A stretch of DNA of 64,000 nt from positions 35,249,336 through 35,313,335 of the forward strand of contig OZ038433.1 of assembly GCA_964036275.1 (NCBI GenBank). Reading direction: 5' to 3'. Each line of letters begins with the position of its first letter. Position 1 is the first letter of the stretch. Under the pieces are notes generated by a model. That model was not told the origin of the DNA, searched no databases, and worked only from the letters and a program-made list of their open reading frames with translations. Shown one piece after another: positions 12,926 to 24,258 of this stretch. Source of the DNA: Litoditis marina (taxonomy: Eukaryota > Nematoda > Chromadorea > Rhabditida > Rhabditidae). A program made the translations under genes and the position numbers.

Positions 12926-13204
12926 GTTACGCTGCCAAAGTCTCAGTGAGATGGAACTATACGATATTATGTAACGGGTACTTAGAAGCGGCGAGGACGA
13001 ATAGTGTATCATGACTCATCGTTTATCGTACAATACTTCCCGATTCTGTGGCACAAACAGATTACGGTTGGTATTTGACAAGAATAGCCCAACTTCTGGA
13101 CAAAGAGTTATTGAGTAGTACTCATAACCGGACTAGAGGGACAATTGGTATGATTCACCAGCAGTTGTAAGTTACCATTATCAGAACATAATGAGAAGAG
13201 ACAC

Positions 13205-13211
13205 TATAAAA
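13205..13211 (+). promoter_or_regulatory. TATA-like box upstream of receptor gene C
   Basis: TATAAAA in a region aligned with the TATA-like boxes of genes A and B. It is about 2.1 kb from the gene C start codon, against 0.4-0.5 kb in A and B. The difference is accounted for by the inserted inverted-repeat element, tandem array and other repeat sequence between 13610 and about 15240. Confidence 0.4.
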
Positions 13212-13609
13212 GATAGCGGAAGCAATACAAACCGCATAACACTTCTTGCAATGAGAAACAAGCCGCTCCACACACCCCACTTGTGTATCCCAGGCGTTTT
13301 CAGTTACACTTTCTACTTACTGCAGTGTGTAATATTACAAGCTTAGCCAAAAGTACCTCTGTCATTTTTCGTAATAAAACTGCAAGGAACGCCCTAGCGA
13401 AAATCTGAAAAGTTTAAGATTGTGAGTTAGCGAATTTCCATGAGTAACTGAATCGGAGGAATCTCTTTTAGATGCTGTTTTCTCATACACATGTGATCAA
13501 AAAAAAGTATTTCTTACGTTATTCAATAGGAAATTCTAATAATCATTATATTAACACCTCATAAAAAAAACTACCTAGCTATGACTTTTTTGCTCGACAA
13601 AATTAGTCT

Positions 13610-14145
13610 AAATTCATGAAAAAGTGGGGGCCCAACGACTGTGAGATTTGTCTTCTGCTGTGCGCCGCTTAGACAGCTACTCTCAAATGGAGCAGCTACT
13701 GCTACAAAAACCGGAAAATACTTATATACTCAAGTATAACTGTTCATTACGAACATACAAAAGTCGTAAAATATTTTTTCAAACCTGTAAACTAGAATCT
13801 ACAAGTCACAGCTGTAAAAGAGAGAACAACTGTTGAATAATATGCCAAGTGTTATAGCACCTAGAGTAACAAGTAAGGACCAAAGCTGCAAATCATTGTG
13901 TACAAAACCAGAATCTCTATAGTTGACTACGTTGAGTTAACATCTGTGATTTGTATATTATAGTTTACAGGTTTGAAAAAATATTTTACGACTTTTGTAT
14001 GTTCGTAATGAACAGTTATACTTGAGTATATAAGTATTTTCCGGTTTTTGTAGCAGTAGCTGCTCCATTTGAGAGTAGCTGTCTAAGCGGCGCACAGCAG
14101 AAGACAAATCTCACAGTCGTTGGGCCCCCACTTTTTCATGAATTT
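13610..14145. mobile_element. Non-autonomous element with 185-bp terminal inverted repeats
   Basis: Arms 13610-13794 and 13961-14145 are inverted copies with almost no differences, separated by 166 bp. The outer end reads AAATTCATGAAAAAGTGGG. There is no transposase frame inside, so this is a MITE or fold-back element. Arm identity implies a recent insertion. No clear target-site duplication was seen next to the arms, so the superfamily is undetermined. It sits in the presumed outron of receptor C. Confidence 0.85.
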
Positions 14146-14252
14146 TTCTCTTTTTGTACACATGCCGTAGGTATGTGGTTTGATCTGTACGGTGCAGATA
14201 AAATTGTTTTCTTAATGAATGACTTGTCAAGTATTACCATCATACGAAAAAA

Positions 14253-14715
14253 ATATGACGTCAACATTGCAGTTCTGGAAACTTACTTTATCTGCCCTTC
14301 AGATTCCCAGAATACGTCATGTATGTTTGAATGAAGTTTCATCGTGAATTGATCATTTTTAAGAAACTTTCAGCATTCTAAAACATATTTCACGTCAATT
14401 TTTTCAAAAGTTGACGTCATCTGGTCTTCTGAATTCCAGAATAAGTCATATTTAGATAAAGTTTCATCGTTAATATACCATTTTTGAGATATTTTCAGCA
14501 TTTGAAATAATATGTGACGTCAACTTTGCACTTTTCAAAAATGACGTCATCTGGTCTCCAGAATCCCAGAATACGTCACTCTTAGATTGAGTTTCACCGT
14601 TAATTGACCCTTCCTAAGATATAAACATCATTTGAAAATATATGTGACATCAACTTTGCACTTTTCGATTATGACGACATCCGAGCTCCAGAATCCTCGA
14701 TGACGTCATCAGTAG
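14253..14715. repeat. Tandem array (~130-bp unit, 3.6 copies) rich in TGACGTCA
   Basis: Four diverged units start near 14253, 14389, 14512 and 14643; each contains a GTCAACTTTGCA-like segment, CATCTGGTCT-like and CCAGAATACGTCA-like blocks and AGTTTCACCGTTAAT-like sequence. TGACGTCA, the consensus cAMP-response element bound by CREB-type bZIP factors, occurs exactly five times (14256, 14412, 14515, 14542, 14701). The array lies between the TATA-like box and the start of receptor C. It could be regulatory or merely a mobile satellite. Confidence 0.75.
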
Positions 14716-14879
14716 AAGACTTACATCTGAATCAATGTCAGTTCATGTCGTGGTATCATACTCCAAATTTTACTTGAATTGGTTAGGACTGAGCTGAGTT
14801 ATAACGCAATTTGATTTACCGTGACAGAGAGGGCGAGAGAGTGCACGAAATGAAGAGACGCAGAGACATTTTCAAAGAT

Positions 14880-15240
14880 TTATAACTTAATGAAAAATGA
14901 TTTTTTTCGAAAAAAATATTTGCGCCCCCAAGGTTTGAGTGGGATATCTATCGTGTCCCAAATTTTCAGTCAAATCGGTTCACACATAAAAATTTCCCAG
15001 GAGTGCGCACCAACACAGACAGACAGACACACGGCGGAAGTTGGCGGTCTGCATGAAGCGCATAACGTCATAACTCGGCTCAAACTTAATCAATTTCGTT
15101 CACATTTTGAATATAGCTTGTAAATGTGCCATAGAAAATCAGCAAATCATAAAAAGTTTTGATTTGCACAATTGGACCTTTTTGAGAGTGAACTAAAAAA
15201 TGAAAGCGCGCATTAGCCGGACCAAAGACAAATCTCACAC
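14880..15240. other. Repeat-like spacer before receptor C
   Basis: Contains CCAACACAGACAGACAGACACACGGC at 15009-15034 in two short blocks and AT-rich flanks, resembling a dispersed nematode repeat rather than coding DNA. The open frame 14890-15123 has no exon signals I trust. Confidence 0.35.
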
Positions 15241-15300
15241 AGCGCTTCGCGCTGCGCGCGATTGCGATTCACCGGCTGTTTTACAATTTGTATTTTCAGG

Positions 15301-17656
15301 ATGTTCGACAACTTTGGTATGGTCTCTATTTTGTCGGCCGCACTGGCTATTGTGCTCAACTTTTCACTGATGCCGGTGATAGCATTCCGGTCAGGAAAAA
15401 ACATCGGATCCTACAAGATTCTCCTCTTCATTGACACACTGATCGCCGCTCTGTACGCTGTGGGACACGCCATTCTCGTACCAGTACGTGAATCCAGTGC
15501 CAGTGTTTTAAGGTCCTTGCACCACAAAAAACATCACCAGCACAAAAAAGCGCAGTACTCTTATTTCAAGATTTACGATTCTCTAGATCACTTCAAATCG
15601 TTGCGAAATGGTTTTCCTTGACTGCTCTCAGATATCTTCATTCCTTCACACTCGAAAGAAAATGCGCCACTTCTAGGCACCATGTAAGCTCGGGCTTATG
15701 GTTTTGGACACAGCTTCCATCCACGTGATTCTATGTGGAAAAGCGCTGAAAATGTGCTCGAACAAGTACGTTGTGGTTCCCACATTTTCAGGAAATAAGT
15801 AGGGAGAAAACAGATTTTCCTTATTTCAGGGATTCTTCGTTCATGACGGTGTGTGGGTGTTCTACTCTACCAACAGCTACGTCCCGGTCACCTTTGGTAT
15901 CGTTGTGGTGTTTTCCTTCTCTCTCGGATACATACTGATTATCGAGTCACTGTGTGTCAGCTTTTTCTACCGCCTGGCAGTCATGAAACGGTTGGTTTGA
16001 ATAGGTTATTTAAATATTGACCATATATAGGGTTCTCACATTTTCCTATACTTTATACGACAGATTGTGAAGGAAAGACGCGATTTGGAGCTATACAAAT
16101 GAAAAATGTACAAGTATGTGACTGACGGGAAAAGCTTGTTCTTATTGAGAGAGTTTGGTTCAAATGGTACTCGTTATCTCACGCGCACAAGGATCAAACT
16201 ACAAAACGAATAGTTGCAACCAACTGAGTTTGTCTACCTGGATTGAGTGCATTTACAACTTATCTGTGTTACAGACGCCCGGGTGATGAAGGTGGATGGT
16301 TCACTTCGAAACTTCGTGTGGCGTTCGCCGTGGTCAGTTGCGCCTCGGTGGCTTTCTACATGACGTTTATCCAGGTCTACTGTTTCATGCCGAACCATGA
16401 ATTCGCCAACTCCATCCAAAATGAGTTCAGCAAACAATCGCCCAATCAGCTGAACGACGTCGGATACATGGGAGGAAATGCTTTCGTGAGTTTTGGGTGC
16501 ATTAGTTTTTCGTAGTCATTGTCTCAGAATATATCACGTACAACGTGTGCGTCAAGTAATCTCGGAGATACATGTTGTTTTAACGTCATTTTGTTAACAA
16601 TATACGCACATGCTTCTCAATCTAGTAGATATATTGTGATTCGCTATGACTTGTGCACTGCTAACAAGAACAAGATTTAATGACGCGTTCAAAGTCGTAG
16701 TTTTACGTTTTACGAGCTGTGCTCGACTACAGTAATCAACAAGTTAAGGCATGAATGGGCAGCCGAAAAGTGTAATACGCTAGGTTAAACTTCCGTTGTA
16801 ATTAAAAGTTGATAAAGATCCGTCGTTGACTTTTTTGTTTAGAACAAGGACGGTAGCATCAACAGCGGTATTGTCAACGTGATTGTCTCCTACTCGGTTG
16901 TGATTGCCTCCGGAATTATTCTCATGCTCTACTGCACCATCAAAATAGTCCAAGAGTTCCGAAGTTCCACTTCAGTCATGCCAAAAAGCACAAGCTACAA
17001 CAAAATGCAGAAACGTCTTTTCTTTCTACTGATCATACAGGTGAACACTTAATTCATCTAATTGACGATCGTTGACAGATTTGAAGTTCATGGTAGGGGG
17101 GATAATCTTTGAAAAAATTAAATTTCAAAATAATCGAATACTGTTCGTGAAAATTTGAAAGTGATGCAGAGCGACTTGTTGATGAAAATAACATTGTAAC
17201 TTGTAAACCTGGGTGGATCTGTTTCGGGTTCCAACAATTTACAACCAAACAAGCTAAGAAATGTTAATTGTCTATGTGTAGTTTGATCGAAATGCGTTGC
17301 AGTCAAAATATTATCAAAATATTTGACGTGTCGGAACTATAAAAGAGCGATTCCCTACATGAAAGCTCGATGTTTACTGGATAAACTGATCACCCAATGT
17401 TCAATTTGACCTATTTCAGACCGTGTTTCCGTTCTGCTTCACTCTGACCCCTCCCCTCATCCTGTTCTCGATGTCTCTCTTCCGGATGTCCCCGGGGACT
17501 TTTCCCGCCCATTGGGGAGTCGGACTCGCGTTCGCGACGGTCATTGAGCCAATTCTCATTGGATACTTCATCACTGACTACAGGAATGCGATTCTCAAAG
17601 TCATTCTACCAAAGCACTGGCTACATGGCAGTGTTGGGGCTGCTACCGCCAGTTAA
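15301..17656 (+). CDS. Receptor C: seven-transmembrane chemoreceptor, str superfamily
   Basis: Predicted 329-residue paralogue of A and B: exons 15301-15483, 15830-15990, 16275-16485, 16843-17040 and 17420-17656, same lengths and phases. The start codon follows a TTTTCAG acceptor by one base. Exon 1 differs most in TM1 (MVSILSAALAIVLNF), exon 3 has RRPGDEGG and a changed TM4 (LRVAFAVVSCASVAFYM), and the tail ends HWLHGSVGAATAS instead of the KYWVN form of A and B. Other segments are nearly identical to B, consistent with recent duplication plus patchy gene conversion. Its upstream region is expanded by mobile and tandem repeats. Confidence 0.9.
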
Positions 17657-18367
17657 ATATTTGCTATTTAACTGAGTAGTATGTAATATTTACAGCAGGT
17701 TCTTGAACTTAGAAGTGTTTGCTGTACCACCAGCTCTTTCTGTTTTCATGAGAACGTTTTAAGATACATATGAAGGTGTTAGTTGGTTAGTGCCAAAAAC
17801 TCGAGCTCTGAATGCGTGTCCACACGCGCGTGAAACAGTTTTATACTTTAGTTCTGTTATATTTAAGAGACAGTTTTGATCGGAATGTAGATGCTCATTG
17901 ACACTTGTTGTAAAGCAATGTGATTTTTTTGTTGTATTTACATAGTACGCATCCAGGAAAGGGTTTCGTCGTGAAACTTTACACAAATCATTTTTATAAT
18001 CTAGCGATAGAGCGTGTGGGTTCGTCTAGTGAGGTGTACAACGGCGACATCTGTCACAGCTCCATGACCGCCCGATCTGGAAGTGAAAAGGTGCGACAAG
18101 AAAAAAAACGTTTCTGATCAACTTGGGGAACTGTGCTTATCCGCACTCTTGGATTGAGAAAACATGCAAGATCAGAAATTATAGTCAAATTGAAGAAAGC
18201 ACTTTTGTGAAGACTAGCAATTAGAACACCGCACGCTGTGCGACGATAGATTAATAAAGTTGGGCGAAACTAGAGCGTGAAGCGAGAAAGTTCTCAGCCG
18301 CGCAGAGTGACTGAGAAGATTCATGTCTGACGAGCTCCAAGTTGGTTTGCTGGGAACAATGAAAAGG
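17657..18367. other. Intergenic, convergent 3' ends of receptors C and D
   Basis: No gene was recognised. The 3' flanks of C (+) and D (-) meet here. Short frames on both strands lack support. Confidence 0.5.
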
Positions 18368-21300
18368 TCACATAACTATTATATGAATATACCAGAGGGT
18401 ATTCTGATATTGTAAACTGTAGCGCCTATACACTGACCTAAGACCCAACAGATACAGAAGTTGTTCGCGGAGATCTTTTCTGAAGGTTAGGTTCAGGACT
18501 GTGTTGAAAATTGAGAGAAATCTGAAAAATACTGCAATTGAAATATACAAATTGTTTATGTACACGTATTACTCTGAAAACGGATCTATTTTGTTTTACT
18601 GAACACTTGAACCGAACAGTTAATGACATCAGAAAAAATACGTTTCTCCAACTATTTATTTATTTATTATTTATCATTTATTTTCTATATTTATGTGTAT
18701 ATTGCTTTCACAAAATCAATAAAGATTAATGATTTTAGATTTTCAATAGATTCATTGAAAGAATAGTTTATAATTCCTTATGTTCATTGCGTATGAATTG
18801 TATGATTACCCTGGCATCGAGTATGTTAACGAGACAGCTACATCATCGAACTGTTGAATGTTCCATTTGATCATCAGCATCACCACAGACGATGACCCCA
18901 CTAGAATCAACGAGCTGCCGGTAACTGCCAGCATCAGACCGAGATGCGAGTCGCCACCTCGAACACTCGCGTATTCCTACAACGACGATATATAGAAAAA
19001 ATCCTGACCCGTATAGTGACCTGGGGTCATGAAGATCAATCCTCAAAACTATATCCGAGGGGTTGATTTTTATTCCGTGCCCCCGCAAGCAGATTTGTGC
19101 GGCAGGAAAAAACACCCCGCGTGGAGTAATTACTTGTATAAAGGCTGATGCGGCCTTGCAGCACTTATAGGTAGTAACTTTACGACTTCATTATTTATTG
19201 AAAAAGTAGAAATGGTAATCAGTGACATGTTTCGAACACAACATGGTCTTCCCATCGAGTTAGTGCTCACTGTTTTCTGAAATACAAATGATTCAGCTCT
19301 AGACTTATCGTTTGATCTTCTCATTTATATCTATAACACTGCAAATAGTTGAAGTTTTAGTTAAATAACCATTACTCACACGAGTTTTCCATTTGATCAA
19401 GCCGATGGACATGAATGAGAAAAGGAAGACAATAGTAATGAGAAGAAAATGGTAAGTTGAGTACCTGAAATCGCGGATATTTCCAATACAATTAGGTATT
19501 TCAAGAAACAAACATGTCAGTTCTTTCATGAACCCCTTTCCCATTCTTTCGAAAATAAAACAATGAGTTCAAGAGTTATCAGAAACAGCACCAAACATAA
19601 TGTTTGTTCAGTAGAAAATCCTAAAATAAATGGCAATGCTTGACCGATCACTGAAGGAATGAGTGAAACTACGCACCAGGCTGGTGGCAAAATTTATCTT
19701 ATTTGTCTTTTTCTAGTTTATCCCGGCTAATGGAACAAAAAATGAAAACAACATATTTGTTTCACTGAGAAAAACTAACCAAGTCGATGTACTGTTTATA
19801 ATAGGACAGTGCTGTGTTGTGACAACAGTTGCTCCCTCCCTGATTGCACTACTAGCAGCCAAGCCAAGTGATAACTGAAACGTAAAACTTTGTAAGAAAT
19901 CTCATCAATACACTAAACAAAACAAATTAGCAGAGGTTTCAACTGAGAAAGAAACCAGAAACATCAATTTATCGATCAGTTTAGAATTGGGGACCCTACC
20001 AAGCTCAGATTGATCCGACAACCACTTGTAAACTCAACAACGTGAAACACACGTTCGGTGACTCGTCAGATTGTAGAACGAAATACATTCTGAGAACAAG
20101 TTCACCGAGGAACTGGGGATATGGAGCAGCAAACATTTCGTTTTTGTTAACTTAACATTCTGTTCATTAAATCCAAATAGATCGCGAAAATAAGATGAAG
20201 ATTTCAAAACTCACGAGAGCAAGAAGTGGAATCGAAGTCAACCAGGCGAGTTTCATCTTCCCCACAAATATTCTGTTGTAGATGGCTGGTTTAGTAACAG
20301 CGCATATTCGTTCTAGTGAAATGAGAACAGTACAATATGCGGGCAATTCCGTTCCAAGAATGAGCGCGTGAGGCCAGTAGTGCTGAAAAACTTATAGAAA
20401 AAATAGAAAGCTTCTCAGAGATGAAAAAGGAAGAAAAGTAGTACCGTTTTGCCTATTTTGTTTTTCGGAAACTAAATACTTAATAATGCCGAAGTTATGG
20501 TTGGGGGTGCAGCTCGAAATAGTTTTCAACTGTTGAGAAATTAGGACTTTAGTTGAACGCTTACCTCAAAGAAGCAGCCGTACACTGTGGTGTGTACACT
20601 GATGTAGTCACTCATGAGCGCATTTCTTCTTCCCACACCAACCAAAATATAGCTTATTCCTAAAAAAAAAGTAAAAAAAGTTTATGAGACAGTTTTCAAC
20701 TTCACGGTGAATGCTATTTTCTTGAGTTTTCTGAATTTACATGTGATTGATGTTTAGTGTGTCACTTCCATTACTTGGTGTTTGATTTCTGCGACAGCTC
20801 GTGAGTGTTATTATACACAACGCGTTGCGTTTCTAATGAAGTGAACGCTGACTAGGAATACGTGCATGCTTACAAGCGAATTTTACTTCCAGCGAGCAGA
20901 GTTCTAAGAGACCTAAAGTTACTGATCACAAGGTGGGAATATCATAGAAAGCAGAATATACTGTAACATGACAAAATAGAGATTCATAGCGCCGAAACAC
21001 GTCTGTAGCTAATTTCGGGTAAGACTGTACTTTGTACATTTGTCGCCCACGTCGTGTGAGAGAAACGAATATTGCTCAACAGAAATCCAACACCCCCCCC
21101 CCCCTCGGTCTTTTTTAGATATGCAATTTTTCCGTGTTCTGAACTATTCTCGTTTGTACTTACCATCTACTAATTCTCCGATGTCCAACGCCATGAAGTA
21201 CACGTACTTTTTCCTCAACTCTCTACTCGATATGTAGATTAGAAGATTGGATAAGTTGCATACAACGGCGATGCAACCTGCAAATACAGAGGGTCTACAA

Positions 21301-21697
21301 AATACTCAATTCAGGTCGATTCCACATACGCCTAGTGTTTCATCTGGCTTTGAATAGCACAAGGCTTTCATAATTTCTGTTAACTCTTACAGTCATTCGA
21401 ATATTCGAATGATGGTTTATAATAACGATATGGTGTTATAAATAATTCCCAACGCATTTTGTAATAATCCGTTACAAAACTCCCGAAAGTCACTGGTAAC
21501 CTTCGCGGGTAATTGTAACATGTTCGGAATTCTATCTGGTTCCGAGATAAAACTGATTAATTTGTACGTTCATATGTTAATTGATCATACTCAACGAGCA
21601 CACTGTAGTAAGTTGGCTCACCGAGACTAATGTAAAGTACACACATGAACATGGTGGAGTCATAGTCTACCATCAAATCAGCCATTTCCGCTGTCAT
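18368..21697 (-). CDS. Receptor D: rhodopsin-like nematode chemoreceptor
   Basis: Eight exons, read right to left: 21622-21697, 21164-21277, 20565-20659, 20215-20382, 19780-19874, 19380-19464, 18810-18976, 18368-18521; 317 residues. Six internal exons match receptor E in length and phase. The end of TM3 carries LERICAV near residues 118-124, in the position of the rhodopsin-family DRY motif, followed by KPAIYNRIFVGK. The second extracellular loop has QHCPIINST. TM7 ends LSIFNTVLNLTFRKDLREQL, a variant of NPxxY plus helix 8. The start lies 17 bases after a TTTCAG acceptor, probably spliced-leader. The tail runs 22 residues beyond that of E. I could not assign a named sr family; srsx- or srv-like groups are possible. 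Confidence 0.85.
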
Positions 21698-24258
21698 GTA
21701 CGGTATTTGGTAACCTGAAAAAAAGAGGATACCTGAACATCAATTGAATTTTGAATGAATAAATTTCATGCCACATGTCATCTAGTGACAGCTTGAACGG
21801 TGAATTAGGATTGGTACCAAATACAAGGGTGAAACTGAAACCAAGTTCTACTGATTAAAATCTTCACAAAGAATGTTCATGCACTAGCATAAGATGTGTT
21901 CACTTGGTGTAGATTTAATAGCAAAACACGTGGAACTTGAATGAGACTGTGGATCGGAAGTGCACCATAATGTACTTGGTTACGTAGCGTTATAATTGGA
22001 AGTCGTGATTGAATACTAGTCTAGCTGCACTTAAAATACGGCTTAGTATCACGTTCATTAGCAAAAATTCTTCTTTGATATCGGAGGCACATGATCTCAG
22101 GTTTGATAAGATTGATAAGTGCTCTGATGAATGGCTTTAGATTGACCGAGATGTGTAAAAACCTAATGATGCGCTAGTTGAATACTAAGTCCGGAGCTAA
22201 ATAGATGTTGTTCCAAGTGATTTTTGTGCTAAACTGTCAAAGTCTCATTATTCATCTAGCATGAAGCACTTATAACTATCATGCCATAAAACTTAACAGC
22301 TTATTATTTCAATGCTCAAACCGGAGTATAAATATTTGGTTTTCGTAATGATCAAACAGAGACCATGAAATCTCCCGGACTGCTTCAAGCTCGCTCAGTT
22401 ATAGTCGTCGCCAACGGAAAGCCGGGAGGGTACTGTATATCTCATTTTCGCTGTGTACGCACATATGTCTTCGATTCCAAAGCACGCCGGTTATGTGTTC
22501 AATAGCGCAGTGGTTTGCGCCATGCCATGCTTGAGCAGCACTCACGAGTAGCTAGCTTAGTTTGCGTGAAAATTGTTCATAAACTTCCGTTCACCGCGAA
22601 GTTCCTTTTTGACAGCTACGCAGACAGAGAATACAATGATAGACAAGTCAGTAATTTGCAGGACGAAATAGGAGTACCACTTTCAAAGCAAAAATTATAG
22701 TTCATTCTAGCAACATTGATTTTTTTAACGATCGTATATGTCAATTTCTGATTTTGAAAATCGTTCCCAACTTAGTAGTAAATGTTCGCTGCGATGGAAA
22801 ATAGGAAAGAGAATGGTCTCACGACCGTTTAGCGAATGTACAAAATTAAATTGACATGCGGAAGTTCCGTGGACGTTATTATCGAACTCAATTAAATTTG
22901 TACGCGTGGTTTTGATCAGAATTATATTAGTCCGTAGAGCGTGTAATCCATTCTGTTCTCATATTTGGACTCATTTGTACTTTTCAAGTTTGATTTCTGG
23001 AGATGGTTCAACGAGTTCAGTTGTTCAGTAGCAAGGTTGAACTTTCTCTTTCTAATTTTGTTCCGGGGATTGAGAAGGCAGGGAAACATGAGGTAAGCTT
23101 CCATATGTCTTTCTGTTGAGTTATTCAAGCTGTTCTATTATCAATATGAATGTTATACACTTAGCATGACCACACACGCTTTCTATTGCATGATGACTGG
23201 TAAATCATAAATCTCGATCTAGGTACATATCATTGCTTTACCCATATTTAGAATGAAGTGGAAACACAATTAATCACCAAAAAGGGAAATTACTTAGTTT
23301 TCTTAATTGAGGGGGTTATAATTATGTTATGATGATAATTATCCCCGACATCCCTTTAAGATTCAAGATTTATTTGGTTCACTTCATATCGTTTCGAGAT
23401 GGTGTTCCTTGACTGCCCTCCAGATGTATTTATTTCTACACACTCGGAAACATTCTTCATCTTTCCCTTACGTCATCTTTTGCATGAAATAATGTGTAAA
23501 GAATACCGAGAGAAGATTCATTCAATACGTACAACTACGAACACATTTTGTGGTCGTTTACCGAACCACCACCACACGTTGTACTCATGTTATGTGAACG
23601 TATATTGTAGAATACAATGGAATGTTATTTTCCAGTCACATGAGGACTCTTTTTCGCACGACATGAGAAGTGTCAGATGCAGCAGACCTTCAATAAGGTG
23701 ATGGACAGACAAATTGAGTTTAAATGTTAACTATGATGAAGAGTGTTGGTGTGACGGGCGAAGTGTTGAGCTGGAGTTTCATTGGTGGCAATATGCTCGC
23801 TCGATCTGAAAACACTAATTTTCTTACAGAAAACACTAATTTGAAGATGTGTGAACGCTGAAGTTTAACATAAACTGGGTTAGAAATCAGTCGCGGGTGG
23901 ACTTTTTGCCTGAACTCTTGTTAACGCCAACTATTGTCTAGTTTTTCATCTATCGATCAAATCCCTTCGAGGACAGTTTATTAGTCATTGTTGTATTACT
24001 CGAATAAAATAAAGAAAACGGCACAAAAGTAACTGTCGTGAATGATTAATACCCTTGAGAAAGCTCAGGTTTCAATTCTAGAAACTAGAAGTGGTGCTTA
24101 TTTTCCTCCCCAAAGAGAAGTGTTGTATTATGCGTGTGTCTCCGCATTTGAACCAGTAAAGCTTCATTTAAAGCGCCCAGTCAAAAATGCCGTTTATGTG
24201 AAAATCTGGTTGTCATAACCTAAACGAGAGCAGTAATGCACACCTTCTGAGCACCAAC
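21698..24258. other. Intergenic between receptors D and E
   Basis: Holds the probable promoter of D, a SINE-like copy (22404-22540), a diverged TGCCAAAGTCTCA-type motif (22225-22245) and a TTCAAGATTTATT repeat (23360-23455). The open frame 23399-23701 overlaps that repeat and is probably not a gene. Confidence 0.5.
22404..22540 (+). mobile_element. SINE-like element, copy 1 (tRNA-type A box)
   Basis: About 115 bp align at roughly 80% with the reverse complement of 45010-45125. Both share GTCGCCAACGGAAAG, GGGTACTGTATATCTCA, ATGTCTTYGATTCCAAAG and then CAATAGCGCAGTGGTT, which fits the RNA polymerase III A box of tRNA genes. In this copy the B box has decayed or been lost. Confidence 0.5.

Noticed and set aside
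23399..23701. 100-codon open frame
   Set aside because: It starts inside a dispersed TTCAAGATTTATT repeat and lacks splice or family support.
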